A stretch of DNA of 41,548 nucleotides from IMG/VR virus record IMGVR_UViG_3300019755_000008, positions 1 through 41,548 of that record; one strand, written 5' to 3'. This document shows, piece after piece, positions 8,719 to 15,357 of the stretch. Below the pieces are notes generated by a model. That model was not told the DNA's origin. It searched no databases and saw only the letters and a list, made by a program, of their open reading frames with translations. Position numbers and translations under genes: made by a program. The DNA comes from a virus. Position 1 is the stretch's first letter, and each line of letters starts with the position of its first letter.

Positions 8719-8966
8719 GCTGGCCTCCCTATTACTGTTCCGTTTCCGGTAAGTCTAGCTTCCAGTGTTGCTAGACGGTTATAAAGTGAGTCTATCACTT
8801 TGTTAATTATATTTATGCTGGACCTTGTTACTACCTGGCGAGACTGCCCGGTATCCAAAGTATAAGACGTTATCGCTCCAGACGATAGGGACAGCGCTGC
8901 GTCTTCCAGTGCGGTTATTTGGTCTTTAGTAGCAGTAATACGCTCTTTTAAAAATGTCGCGTCCAT
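8712..8966 (-). CDS. Small head protein in the lambda gpW position
   Basis: 84 residues, mostly helical: two amphipathic helices (about 1-28 and 50-75) separated by a strand region with SYTLDTGQSRQVVTR, ending GNGTVIGRPAW. It lies between large terminase and portal, the place of lambda gpW (68 residues), which completes the head after packaging. The family is common in phages with this head type. RBS GGGAGGCCC precedes ATG 8966. Confidence 0.6.
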   Translation of the reverse strand: MDATFLKERITATKDQITALEDAALSLSSGAITSYTLDTGQSRQVVTRSSINIINKVIDSLYNRLATLEARLTGNGTVIGRPAW

Positions 8967-9020
8967 ATGGGCCTCCCTATCGAAGTTTTATTAAATTCCC
9001 TAAGTATACCATAAATTTAT

Positions 9021-10985
9021 TTAAGTTTCGAAATAAATCGCCCCATTTTCTAAATAATCCCAGAATTGGTCCCAGTCTACTGTCTTTAATTGGAAGTATT
9101 GAATACAGATAGACCACGCTATAACCTCGATAGCCGCGTGTCCATAGACCAGTAAATCCCACAACTCATTACGGGCGTTACCTGGACGGTGCCAGTAGTA
9201 GCTAGTGTTACCGTTCGCGTCGGTTTTTTCCCTACGTGTCTCTACCGTAAGCTCTTTTAGGGCCTTATCCGGGAGGTCGATAGGTGCATTAAAGTGGTGG
9301 GCCTTTTGTATCCCCGCGTCTTCCGTCCATTCTCTACGCAGCACTGGCGCCAGGCGGTCTTTATAGTGGTCAACAGTAATCGTGTACCCCGTAGTCCCCG
9401 TCTGCGTTGTAAACTCCGAGAACTCCTTAACGCGATTTGATTTACCCGGACGGTCACGCCCTAAAACAGGTACAACTCCCGAGGCATAATCCGCGCAAAA
9501 AGATACGACTGTATCGTTAGCATAACCAGCGTCGATAAATGTCATTACCACACCATATCGCTTACCGTCGTCAGCTTCGTACCTACGCTCCTCTATAATC
9601 TCTCGCAGCTCGCCCCAGACTTTACTCGTAGACTCGCTGCAGTCCTCGTCTTCCAAACGTATATATTCAATAACATATGGCTTAGCGTCTCTCGCCCAGC
9701 CCATTACCGAAACCGCTAAAAAAGATTTATGTACGTCGACCTGGCACGTAAGTAACAGTATCGGACTCCCACTAAATTCTGTCGAGTATTTATTCGGTAT
9801 CTGCCCTAGCCTATAAGCAGGTCTACGGTGTAGTGATACCGTCGTAAATCTAATTTTAGAACCCATTACCTCGAACGGCTCGGCCAGGACGTTATTATAA
9901 AACACTTGATACTTAGAGATATCTTTTACCCTACGCTCTTCTGGGTCGTACCCTGCGAGATATGCGCCGACACTTTTAGACCAGGGCTGCATACCTATAG
10001 GCGAGTAAAGCGCGGGTAAATGATACGACCGTATCCCAGCCTCTACAGGTCTAGCGGTAGGCTCCCAGTGCGCGCCGTCCTCTTCCGAGAATAGCCGCTC
10101 TTTATCGTGCTCGAAATGTGGTTCTCCGCACTCTTTACAGCGGTACTGTACGGACTCGGGCAGTAGAATACCGCCGTCCGTCTCCCAGTAAAAGCCGCCT
10201 TTTTCATTTTCGCCATACGACCACCTCAACTCCTGGGGCGCATTACACTTTTTACAACGGACTTTATATTTTCGCTGGTCTCCTCTTAAAAATGCTTTTT
10301 GTATTTTAGACGAGCCTGTAATAAGCGGCGTAGAACCTCTAAAAATCTTACGACGTTCCCAGTAACCCGAACACCTATCATCTGACAGCGTGTCGGGGTC
10401 CCCGTCTTTACCCACAGTATCGGGCCAGGCGTCTATCTCGTCCTTAAGAAGTACTGCTATAGAGTAAGACCTCATTTTATCCGCGTTCTTAGCCCCGAAA
10501 GGTACTAGGTATCCACCGCCGGCCCATTGAATGTGGTTGGAAGTCTTACCCGTTTTACGACTATTACCCTCGTCGCTCGACTGAATTATGTCCCCGAAAC
10601 CGGACTGATTAATCATAGGTATAATATTATTCTCTATTCTGGCCGCTGCCAGCTCTTTATCCGCGGTCATATACATGCACGGGAGCGTCTTAACGTGCGC
10701 CATATAGTATAAAAGACCCGACTCCAGTAGTGTCGTGTAAGTAATCTGTACGCCTTTTTTAAGATTTACTTCCCTTACGTTAGAGTCTGCGTCGAAGCAG
10801 TTTATAATTTCGCGCATAAACGGGTTAACATCGTAGCGGATATATCCTGGCATAGACGTAACGGACTCCGGGAGGTACCTATGCTCCTCGTTAAACTTTG
10901 CGGGTGTAACTTTGTGTATTACTTCTGTTAGAGCGCCTACCTGGTCCATTAGCCATTCCTGGCCTATAGTTTTAATCGTCGACAT
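9021..10985 (-). CDS. Terminase large subunit (lambda gpA-like)
   Basis: 654 residues, as lambda gpA (641). ATPase: a Walker A-like region around KKGVQITYTT (76-85) and Walker B AVLLKDEID with D182/E183. A zinc-ribbon-like insert has C244, C247, C283 and C286. The nuclease domain shows CQVDVHKSF, VVMTFIDAGYAND and ARNELWDLL, carrying the acidic residues that bind metal. It translocates DNA into the prohead and cuts it at the packaging site. ATG 10985 overlaps the end of the small-subunit gene by 14 nt. gpA-type terminases usually make cohesive ends. Confidence 0.93.
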   Translation of the reverse strand: MSTIKTIGQEWLMDQVGALTEVIHKVTPAKFNEEHRYLPESVTSMPGYIRYDVNPFMREIINCFDADSNVREVNLKKGVQITYTTLLESGLLYYMAHVKTLPCMYMTADKELAAARIENNIIPMINQSGFGDIIQSSDEGNSRKTGKTSNHIQWAGGGYLVPFGAKNADKMRSYSIAVLLKDEIDAWPDTVGKDGDPDTLSDDRCSGYWERRKIFRGSTPLITGSSKIQKAFLRGDQRKYKVRCKKCNAPQELRWSYGENEKGGFYWETDGGILLPESVQYRCKECGEPHFEHDKERLFSEEDGAHWEPTARPVEAGIRSYHLPALYSPIGMQPWSKSVGAYLAGYDPEERRVKDISKYQVFYNNVLAEPFEVMGSKIRFTTVSLHRRPAYRLGQIPNKYSTEFSGSPILLLTCQVDVHKSFLAVSVMGWARDAKPYVIEYIRLEDEDCSESTSKVWGELREIIEERRYEADDGKRYGVVMTFIDAGYANDTVVSFCADYASGVVPVLGRDRPGKSNRVKEFSEFTTQTGTTGYTITVDHYKDRLAPVLRREWTEDAGIQKAHHFNAPIDLPDKALKELTVETRREKTDANGNTSYYWHRPGNARNELWDLLVYGHAAIEVIAWSICIQYFQLKTVDWDQFWDYLENGAIYFET

Positions 10986-11697
10986 TTTCTAAGGCCCTTT
11001 TTATTTTAGCTTTAGCGGGTTTTATAAATGAGGATATCTGCTCGGCTATAAATTTCTCCAGGTCGTCCGCGTCTTTACCTGCTCCAACCATAGCCACACT
11101 ACGACGGGCTATGGTTTTAGCTCCATCCGTTAACATTTTCCTATGTGCCGAGTCAATAGGCTCTAGGACCCCTTTAGAGACTAAGTCCCTGTGGACTAGC
11201 TCACCTCTCATTTTAGCACTCTTTATCCTACGCTCGTCGATAGTCTCTATCTCTTTTAACGCACGTAGGTAGTCGACCATCCTATAGTCAGTACCGAACT
11301 TAGTAACAACCTCTCGTATAGTCATATCTGCAAAGTCCTGCATATTGTCGGGTACATCCGCCGGGTCTATGTTGTAGAGGCTTAGCGCCTTACGTGACTC
11401 TTTAGCTCCAGACGCTCCACTAAGTTTTGGGCCAGACTCGAGCTGTTCCATATACTCGTCGTACGGAAGCTCCCCTCCACCGTTTACTGAGACCATGACT
11501 TTAGGTCCTTTTTGTGTACGGTCATCCAGATATGCTGTAGCCGCCGGGTGGTTCGGGTCTATTCTCATTTTACGACCGTCGCCTACTGTTGCCTTATGTA
11601 GACCCCTGCCGGGCTTACACGCTTTAGCTATAGCTGTAGGAGTAACTCCTGCTAGTTTAGAAAATTCTGCTTTAGTTATTAGTTCTCGTGTTCCCAT
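10972..11697 (-). CDS. Terminase small subunit (Nu1-like, DNA-binding)
   Basis: 241 residues from ATG 11697. The N-terminus MGTRELITKAEFSKLAGVTPTA is a helix-turn-helix (about 8-27) like lambda Nu1, which recognises the packaging site. The C-terminal half is helical with basic stretches and probably contacts the large subunit. The frame is open up to a GTG at 11781, but ATG 11697 is preferred: the HTH starts there, and the extra 28 residues are low complexity. No Shine-Dalgarno precedes either; instead TATACT lies 6 nt before ATG (see motif at 11703). Confidence 0.75.
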   Translation of the reverse strand: MGTRELITKAEFSKLAGVTPTAIAKACKPGRGLHKATVGDGRKMRIDPNHPAATAYLDDRTQKGPKVMVSVNGGGELPYDEYMEQLESGPKLSGASGAKESRKALSLYNIDPADVPDNMQDFADMTIREVVTKFGTDYRMVDYLRALKEIETIDERRIKSAKMRGELVHRDLVSKGVLEPIDSAHRKMLTDGAKTIARRSVAMVGAGKDADDLEKFIAEQISSFIKPAKAKIKRALENVDD

Positions 11698-11702
11698 GGC
11701 CA

Positions 11703-11716
11703 CAGTATAGCATAAA
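11703..11716 (-). promoter_or_regulatory. Late promoter-like element before terminase small subunit
   Basis: Minus strand reads TTTATGCTATACTG, then 5 nt, then the ATG at 11697. It contains an extended -10 (TGCTATACT) with no recognisable -35. Transcription would start at or next to the ATG, giving a leaderless message, in keeping with the missing Shine-Dalgarno. The same element at the same spacing precedes the gene starting at 13114. Confidence 0.5.
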
Positions 11717-11743
11717 TTAGCTAAAGGTTTACTTTGGGGTTCA

Positions 11744-11781
11744 TTTCGGTTCCGAAAGCCCCTTTTGTGCGAGGCGCGCAC
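11744..11781. other. Inverted repeats upstream of terminase genes (candidate packaging site)
   Basis: Two perfect inverted repeats lie close together: TTTCGGTTCCGAAA (11744-11757) and arms GTGCG/CGCAC with a 5-nt loop (11767-11781). A G/C-rich stretch with GAGG and CCTC arms follows to about 11815. In phages with gpA-type terminase the cos site is usually next to the terminase small-subunit gene. The symmetry is seen; the role as cos, pac or operator is inference. Confidence 0.35.
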
Positions 11782-11825
11782 GACATAATCAAAACTGCGG
11801 GAGGTTGCCCCCCTCTACACAGTAC

Positions 11826-12347
11826 CTAAATGTTTTTATCCCTACGAAACTTCCTGCTCGCTAAGTTCTCCTGCTGTGTTACAAAGCTACAAGTCTTAGG
11901 GCTGTAGACTTTATTCCCTGGAGTAATTATATCTTTGTCTAGTTGGTAGCGTTTCCCATCTGTTGGGTAGTTCTCTTCGAACCATTCAGCGAACGTCTGG
12001 AAGTTGTGCCACTCTTCGGCTACCTTTCCTCCCTCATAAGACGGCTGGTGGTGTCGGCTTCCTCGGTAGTAACAGCGTCGTAACATAGCGCGCCATATGC
12101 TAAACGCTTTTGTATCGGCCCCCTCGGTGTGTGCCTTATGTTCCCCTACTCCGATACAGCCTACTCCGAACACGGTCTTAGCTAAAGGGTCGCGTATCCT
12201 CGGTCGGTCACTCCCGACTAACGTACGCTTAGCGGTCTTTACTATCGTACCAGTATCTAAAAAGGCTACCATCACGTTATTAGCGTTATGGTATTCGCAG
12301 ACTACTACTCCGCCGCAGTTTTGAGTCTTGAACTTCTGTCCGAACAT
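11826..12347 (-). CDS. HNH/homing-endonuclease-like protein
   Basis: 173 residues. The N-terminal module (MFGQKFKTQNCGGVVVCEYHNANNVMVAFLDTGT... RDPLAKTVFGVGCIG) followed by WRAMLRRCYYRG, EEWHNFQTFAEWFEENYP, LDKDII and KVYSPKTCSFVTQQEN is a layout I know from free-standing phage endonuclease genes related to HNH/AP2-type homing enzymes. A complete H-N-H triad is not clear. It has its own sigma70 promoter (12377-12405) and RBS (CAGGAGTTTAAT), and interrupts the late head genes, as expected of a selfish insertion. Confidence 0.6.
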   Translation of the reverse strand: MFGQKFKTQNCGGVVVCEYHNANNVMVAFLDTGTIVKTAKRTLVGSDRPRIRDPLAKTVFGVGCIGVGEHKAHTEGADTKAFSIWRAMLRRCYYRGSRHHQPSYEGGKVAEEWHNFQTFAEWFEENYPTDGKRYQLDKDIITPGNKVYSPKTCSFVTQQENLASRKFRRDKNI

Positions 12348-12376
12348 ATTAAACTCCTGTTATATTGTTTGACAGT

Positions 12377-12405
12377 ATTCTATCAGAATTGTAGGACAGT
12401 GTCAA
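12377..12405 (-). promoter_or_regulatory. Sigma70 promoter for the HNH-like gene
   Basis: Minus strand: TTGACA (12405-12400), 17-nt spacer, TAGAAT (12382-12377). The -35 is a perfect match and the -10 matches 5 of 6. It lies in the 62-nt gap between the gpZ-like gene and the HNH-like gene, about 30 nt before ATG 12347. Confidence 0.7.
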
Positions 12406-12409
12406 GGGG

Positions 12410-13114
12410 TTAGCGGAACAGTTTGTTACGTTGTAGCTGGAACTTAAGAGCGTCTAAATATATCCCGGGTATATATTTCTCTGTATCTTTAACAGCGGGA
12501 GCTAGCCACGGACTCTTAGGTATCGTAACGCTAGAGCGTGTCAAGTCCTGTACCATCTTAAGCTTAGGCTTACGCTTCCCACCTGTTACCCTAAAGATAC
12601 CACGACGTCTACCGAGGTCTAAATAGATAAACTTCTGGCCACTCTTAGCCGCTTGCTGTACAGCTATAAAGTTCTGCTGCTTACGCGAGCTACCCCCCTT
12701 ACGCCTCTTCTGTAGCTGGATATTGCCCATCTTATTAGGCCGACGAGGTAGCCTAGTTCTCGGACGCTGCCCCTCTTGCCCTGCAGAGTATGAGGTAGCA
12801 ATAGCCACGCCCTTACCACTAGAGCTTGTCTCTGTACCTCCGAACTCTTGTGTCTCCAGGTAGTCAGCTATAGACCCCACAGTGGCAGCCTGACGGGATA
12901 CCGCTAAGGTACGAGTCTTATCCACGCGTATACTCTTCTCTGTAAATTTATTACGTAAGACCATATCACTACGTAAGTTACCTTGGGCTAGTTCCCTCGC
13001 TTTAAACGCCCCAGTATTCACTGTATGGCGGGTAGCGTAAGGATATGCACGGTTTGCGAAAGTCTTTAAGTCTCGCTCGTATTCTTTAATTTGTTTTGTG
13101 TTTACTTTTATCAT
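12410..13114 (-). CDS. Putative minor tail / morphogenesis protein (gpZ-like)
   Basis: 234 residues from ATG 13114, strongly basic. The N-terminal half contains AFKARELAQGNLRSDMVLRNKFTEKSIRVD, then VGSIADYLETQEFGGT, which resembles prophage minor tail protein Z (PF06763 type), needed for tail completion in lambda. The C-terminal half is rich in Arg/Lys/Gly and ends with KSPWLAPAV and a helix. The gene opens the leftward late operon, far from the tail cluster. A longer frame (to 13150) exists, but the conserved-looking part starts at MIKVNTKQIKEYERD. Assignment is tentative. Confidence 0.45.
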   Translation of the reverse strand: MIKVNTKQIKEYERDLKTFANRAYPYATRHTVNTGAFKARELAQGNLRSDMVLRNKFTEKSIRVDKTRTLAVSRQAATVGSIADYLETQEFGGTETSSSGKGVAIATSYSAGQEGQRPRTRLPRRPNKMGNIQLQKRRKGGSSRKQQNFIAVQQAAKSGQKFIYLDLGRRRGIFRVTGGKRKPKLKMVQDLTRSSVTIPKSPWLAPAVKDTEKYIPGIYLDALKFQLQRNKLFR

Positions 13115-13119
13115 ACTGT

Positions 13120-13133
13120 CAGTATAGCGTAAA
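13120..13133 (-). promoter_or_regulatory. Late promoter-like element before gpZ-like gene
   Basis: Minus strand reads TTTACGCTATACTG, then 5 nt (ACAGT), then ATG 13114. It differs at one base from the element at 11703-11716 and has the same distance to ATG. TATACT would serve as the -10 and start transcription at about the ATG. No Shine-Dalgarno is visible, consistent with leaderless translation. Confidence 0.5.
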
Positions 13134-13446
13134 AACACCTTACCCCGCAAATACCCCGAACACCCCTAACATCCGGGGTGCCTATAAACCTAGTAACTAA
13201 GGGGCCTACAGAGATAAATACCCCGATACCCCGGACTGTGCATTCTTTATATATAGAGAGAGAAAGAAAAGAAGTAGAAGACGCACGCGAACACAGGGGC
13301 ATACGCTAATTAGTACGGGATAGGAAAAAAGTGGGGGTAAAGGGTATCGACACCCCTCAGCCCCCATAAATACGGACTTTGTGACCACCCCCCCGACTTA
13401 ACCCCCGAACCTGGGTAAGGGTGGAAAAATGGGGACTTACTATATA
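13134..13446. other. Divergent intergenic region with many C4/G4 runs
   Basis: No gene is supported in these roughly 310 bases; the short leftward frames have no RBS and low-complexity translations. I count 14 runs of four or more C or G (for example near 13142, 13153, 13162, 13173, 13200, 13221, 13228, 13297, 13333, 13353, 13360, 13388, 13401, 13430), often as taCCCCga. The region separates the leftward late operon from the rightward early operon. It may hold regulator sites or a replication origin; this is inference. Confidence 0.5.
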
Positions 13447-13475
13447 TTGACTCGATAATTAATACCTGATATATT
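13447..13475 (+). promoter_or_regulatory. Early promoter P1
   Basis: TTGACT (13447-13452), 17-nt spacer, TATATT (13470-13475): five of six matches in each box with optimal spacing. It is the upstream member of a tandem pair whose -35 boxes are 37 nt apart. Confidence 0.65.
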
Positions 13476-13483
13476 ACTAGCTA

Positions 13484-13512
13484 TTGACAAAAGAGTTAAT
13501 ATGTAGTATAAT
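13484..13512 (+). promoter_or_regulatory. Early promoter P2 (perfect consensus)
   Basis: TTGACA (13484-13489), exactly 17 nt, TATAAT (13507-13512), a perfect sigma70 consensus. Transcription would begin near 13520, about 23 nt before ATG 13543. Such strength suits an immediate-early gene. Confidence 0.85.
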
Positions 13513-13542
13513 TACGGTAAATTTCAATAAAAAGGATACAAA

Positions 13543-13866
13543 ATGGGAAAGATGGACGTTTTAGAGTTAGTTAAAGAGTTAGAGAAAATAGGTAACTTTT
13601 GGGCAAATGGAGTGGGTGATATGGTGAACAATAAAGACGGTCTTAGTCTAATGATTATAGAGAATGACACTTTAGATATAGACGAAATTACAGACTTTAA
13701 TACTTCTGCTATGTCTATCGGTTTTAGGATTATAAAGAGGGGTGGTCGGTTATCGCGCGATAGCGGAAGTAGAACCGGTAGGGTAAAGTCTTCTTTATGG
13801 GTAGAATTTAATTTTAGGAAATTTACAGACGGCGGTACGTTTGTTCAAGTAGAAGTTACTTTTTAA
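13543..13866 (+). CDS. Early protein of unknown function
   Basis: 107 residues, first gene behind the tandem promoters, with AAAAAGGATACAAA before the ATG. An acidic N-terminal helix (DVLELVKELEKIG) is followed by strands and a basic patch (IIKRGGRLSRDSGSRTGR), ending in an alternating strand (GGTFVQVEVTF). No family recognised. As the first gene of the strongest promoter it is a candidate for host takeover or anti-defence, but nothing in the sequence proves this. Confidence 0.7.
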   Translation: MGKMDVLELVKELEKIGNFWANGVGDMVNNKDGLSLMIIENDTLDIDEITDFNTSAMSIGFRIIKRGGRLSRDSGSRTGRVKSSLWVEFNFRKFTDGGTFVQVEVTF

Positions 13867-13879
13867 AAAGGAGTAAGAT

Positions 13880-14203
13880 ATGGAATTTGTAAGAGTACAG
13901 TCAATATATATCCCTAAAACTAAAGAGAACTTTCAGGGGGCAATAGCTGCCTTAATTGAGGAACCTGGGGTACACGGTAGCCTAACGACGGCGGATTTAC
14001 ATAAAATTAAAGATATGGTAACCCTGCTAATTGTTGAGTTTATTGATATTCCCCGGGAGAGGGTAAGCTTTAGACTAGGACTAACCGAAAAAGGTAGGCT
14101 GGATGTTCTGCCGTACGGAGAACTAGCGCGGTTACTAAGTCCATTTAAAGGCGAACAACTGTCCCATATGGGGAACGAAGCTAAATATAAAAGAATTTGG
14201 TAG
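13880..14203 (+). CDS. Early protein of unknown function
   Basis: 107 residues, 13 nt after the previous gene with RBS AAGGAGTAAGAT. Mixed alpha/beta composition: MEFVRVQSIYIPKTKEN, a helix pair around HKIKDMVTLLIVEFIDIPRERVSFRLG, and a basic C-terminus. No signal peptide, membrane segment or known motif. It belongs to the same early transcript as its neighbours. Confidence 0.65.
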   Translation: MEFVRVQSIYIPKTKENFQGAIAALIEEPGVHGSLTTADLHKIKDMVTLLIVEFIDIPRERVSFRLGLTEKGRLDVLPYGELARLLSPFKGEQLSHMGNEAKYKRIW

Positions 14204-14230
14204 TATAATTTCAATATAAAGGAGTAAGAT

Positions 14231-14827
14231 ATGGAAAAGAAATATGAGTTAGATACCTCAGACGTTAAAGAGTTTTATGGTAGGAAATTATTTAGGGTAA
14301 TATCGTTAACTTCATTTTTAACGGTTTCGGTAGGTGATAAAGGTGGATATATAGAGTCTGAGAAAAACCTTAACCACGACGGGAACGCGTGGGTATATGG
14401 GAACGCGTGGGTATATGGGAACGCTAGGGTATCTGGGAACGCTAGGGTATCTGGGAACGCGTGGGTATATGGGAACGCTAGGGTATCTGGGAACGCGTGG
14501 GTATATGGGAACGCGGAGGTATCTGGGAACGCTAGGGTATCCGGGGACGCTAGGGTATCTGGGGACGCGGAGGTATCTGGGGACGCGGAGGTATCTGGGG
14601 ACGCGGAGGTAATGTGGGTTACAAAAATTGGAAGCTCAAAAAGTACGTTAACAGTGTTCCGAACTAAAGACGGGTATAACTTGGTAAGAGGCTGTTTTTT
14701 AGGTACCATGGAACAATTTAAGGACGCGGTATCAAAAAAAACCGATAGCGACAAAAGTAAAAAAGAGTATGAGCTGCTTATTCCAGTAATAGAATACCGA
14801 TTTAATAAGTACCTTACCAAGGAGTAA
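14231..14827 (+). CDS. Hexapeptide-repeat (beta-helix) phage protein
   Basis: 198 residues, RBS AAGGAGTAAGAT. Residues 1-50 form a globular cap (MEKKYELDTSDVKEFYGRKL, then KGGYIESEKNL). Residues 51-128 hold 13 six-residue repeats of the type G-N/D-A-x-V-x (GNAWVY, GNARVS, GDAEVS), expected to stack as a left-handed beta-helix. The C-terminal 70 residues are mixed and basic. Similar proteins with this cap plus repeats occur in many phages and prophages; their function is not known to me. The repeats are encoded by an 18-bp tandem array (14381-14614). Confidence 0.8.
   Translation: MEKKYELDTSDVKEFYGRKLFRVISLTSFLTVSVGDKGGYIESEKNLNHDGNAWVYGNAWVYGNARVSGNARVSGNAWVYGNARVSGNAWVYGNAEVSGNARVSGDARVSGDAEVSGDAEVSGDAEVMWVTKIGSSKSTLTVFRTKDGYNLVRGCFLGTMEQFKDAVSKKTDSDKSKKEYELLIPVIEYRFNKYLTKE
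14381..14614 (+). repeat. 18-bp tandem repeat array (13 units) in the beta-helix gene
   Basis: About 13 units of GGGAACGCGTGGGTATAT and variants. Variation is confined mainly to the Trp/Arg/Glu codon, the Tyr/Ser codon and Asn/Asp. Three unit types (W-Y, R-S, E-S) alternate, and identical units sit next to each other, which points to recent duplication by slippage or recombination. Unit length is a multiple of 3, so copy number can change without frameshift. Confidence 0.9.
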
Positions 14828-14830
14828 ATA

Positions 14831-14968
14831 ATGACATTTAAGCAGGCATTAAAAGAAGCTAAAGGCGATAAATATTATTATGACCCGAAGACTAAAACGG
14901 GTAAATTAAAACATACGAGGAGAAAATATGCAGTTATTAATAACAAACCCAGCGACGGGATTAAGTAA
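14831..14968 (+). CDS. Small basic protein, unknown
   Basis: 45 residues starting MTFKQALKEAKGDKYYYDPK, rich in Lys and Tyr, stop TAA at 14966. ACCAAGGAGTAAATA gives a strong Shine-Dalgarno 7 nt before ATG, directly after the beta-helix gene. It overlaps the next small gene by 41 nt in another frame. No family recognised. Confidence 0.6.
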   Translation: MTFKQALKEAKGDKYYYDPKTKTGKLKHTRRKYAVINNKPSDGIK

Positions 14969-15068
14969 AACAGTGGATGTTGCAACGTATACATTGCGGG
15001 AATATGTGAAAACCTTTAGCGTGTACGTTAACGCTGGGTTTAGTGTTAAAATCCTGAATTATGTCTAA
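14928..15068 (+). CDS. Small protein, unknown
   Basis: 46 residues, MQLLITNPATGLSKTVDVAT..., ending KILNYV. RBS GAGGAGAAAAT lies just before ATG 14928, inside the previous gene. The stop (15066-15068) overlaps the ATG of the next gene by 8 nt (ATGTCTAA), so the three small ORFs form a chain of overlapping genes. No known family. Confidence 0.55.
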   Translation: MQLLITNPATGLSKTVDVATYTLREYVKTFSVYVNAGFSVKILNYV

Positions 15069-15291
15069 GTTACCTTTATACACAGTCGTACCTATAGAAG
15101 AGTTCGAACGCCTGACTCCTAACGCAGGCTATCGTAAGGGCACTACTAATCTGATAGTAGACCACACCCAGCACACCGTCGCGCTAAAGGTAGGTAACTT
15201 ATACTATGCGGAACAGTTCGGGAACCTGGAGCAGGCCTCAGGTAAGTTTAAAGAGCTTAAAGGTCGCATACGAAATGGAGAGAAGCTTTAA
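15061..15291 (+). CDS. Small early protein, unknown
   Basis: 76 residues: PLYTVVPIEEFERLTPNAGYRKGTTNLIVDHTQHTVALKVG, then a basic helix at the C-terminus. It lacks a good Shine-Dalgarno of its own; the start overlaps the stop of the preceding gene, so translation probably depends on coupling. Last protein gene of the early rightward operon. No family recognised. Confidence 0.6.
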   Translation: MSKLPLYTVVPIEEFERLTPNAGYRKGTTNLIVDHTQHTVALKVGNLYYAEQFGNLEQASGKFKELKGRIRNGEKL

Positions 15292-15300
15292 GTCTTACTC

Positions 15301-15309
15301 TGCTATACT
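15301..15309 (+). promoter_or_regulatory. Possible extended -10 promoter before tRNA-like element
   Basis: TGCTATACT forms an extended -10 with no matching -35 upstream. It would start a transcript that begins with the hairpin at 15321-15347 and runs into the tRNA-like sequence. The core GCTATACT is shared with the two late elements at 11703 and 13120. Confidence 0.3.
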
Positions 15310-15320
15310 TACATTTTTAA

Positions 15321-15347
15321 GGCGTGGGAGATAGAAAACTCCACGCC
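15321..15347 (+). other. Stem-loop upstream of tRNA-like element
   Basis: GGCGTGGGAG pairs with CTCCACGCC (one bulged G), loop ATAGAAAA. No run of T follows, so it is not a standard terminator. It could be an RNA leader or processing site. Its 3' arm (CCACGCC) could also pair with GGCGTG at 15426-15431 in the tRNA-like 3' end. Confidence 0.45.
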
Positions 15348-15357
15348 CCACTCAGGT

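Noticed and set aside
13111-13388. Two leftward frames in the C/G-run region
   Set aside because: No Shine-Dalgarno, Cys/Val/Pro-rich improbable translation, and they overlap the control region.
14381-14614. Regular repeats as a CRISPR-like array
   Set aside because: The units are directly adjacent without spacers and encode hexapeptides in frame with a protein that has an RBS; no cas genes.
14275-14820. Long antisense frame opposite the beta-helix gene
   Set aside because: It exists only because the 18-bp repeat lacks stops in several frames; no RBS, repetitive FPDTLAFPYTHA-type translation.
15321-15347. Rho-independent terminator for the early operon
   Set aside because: The stem is good but no T-run follows on either strand.
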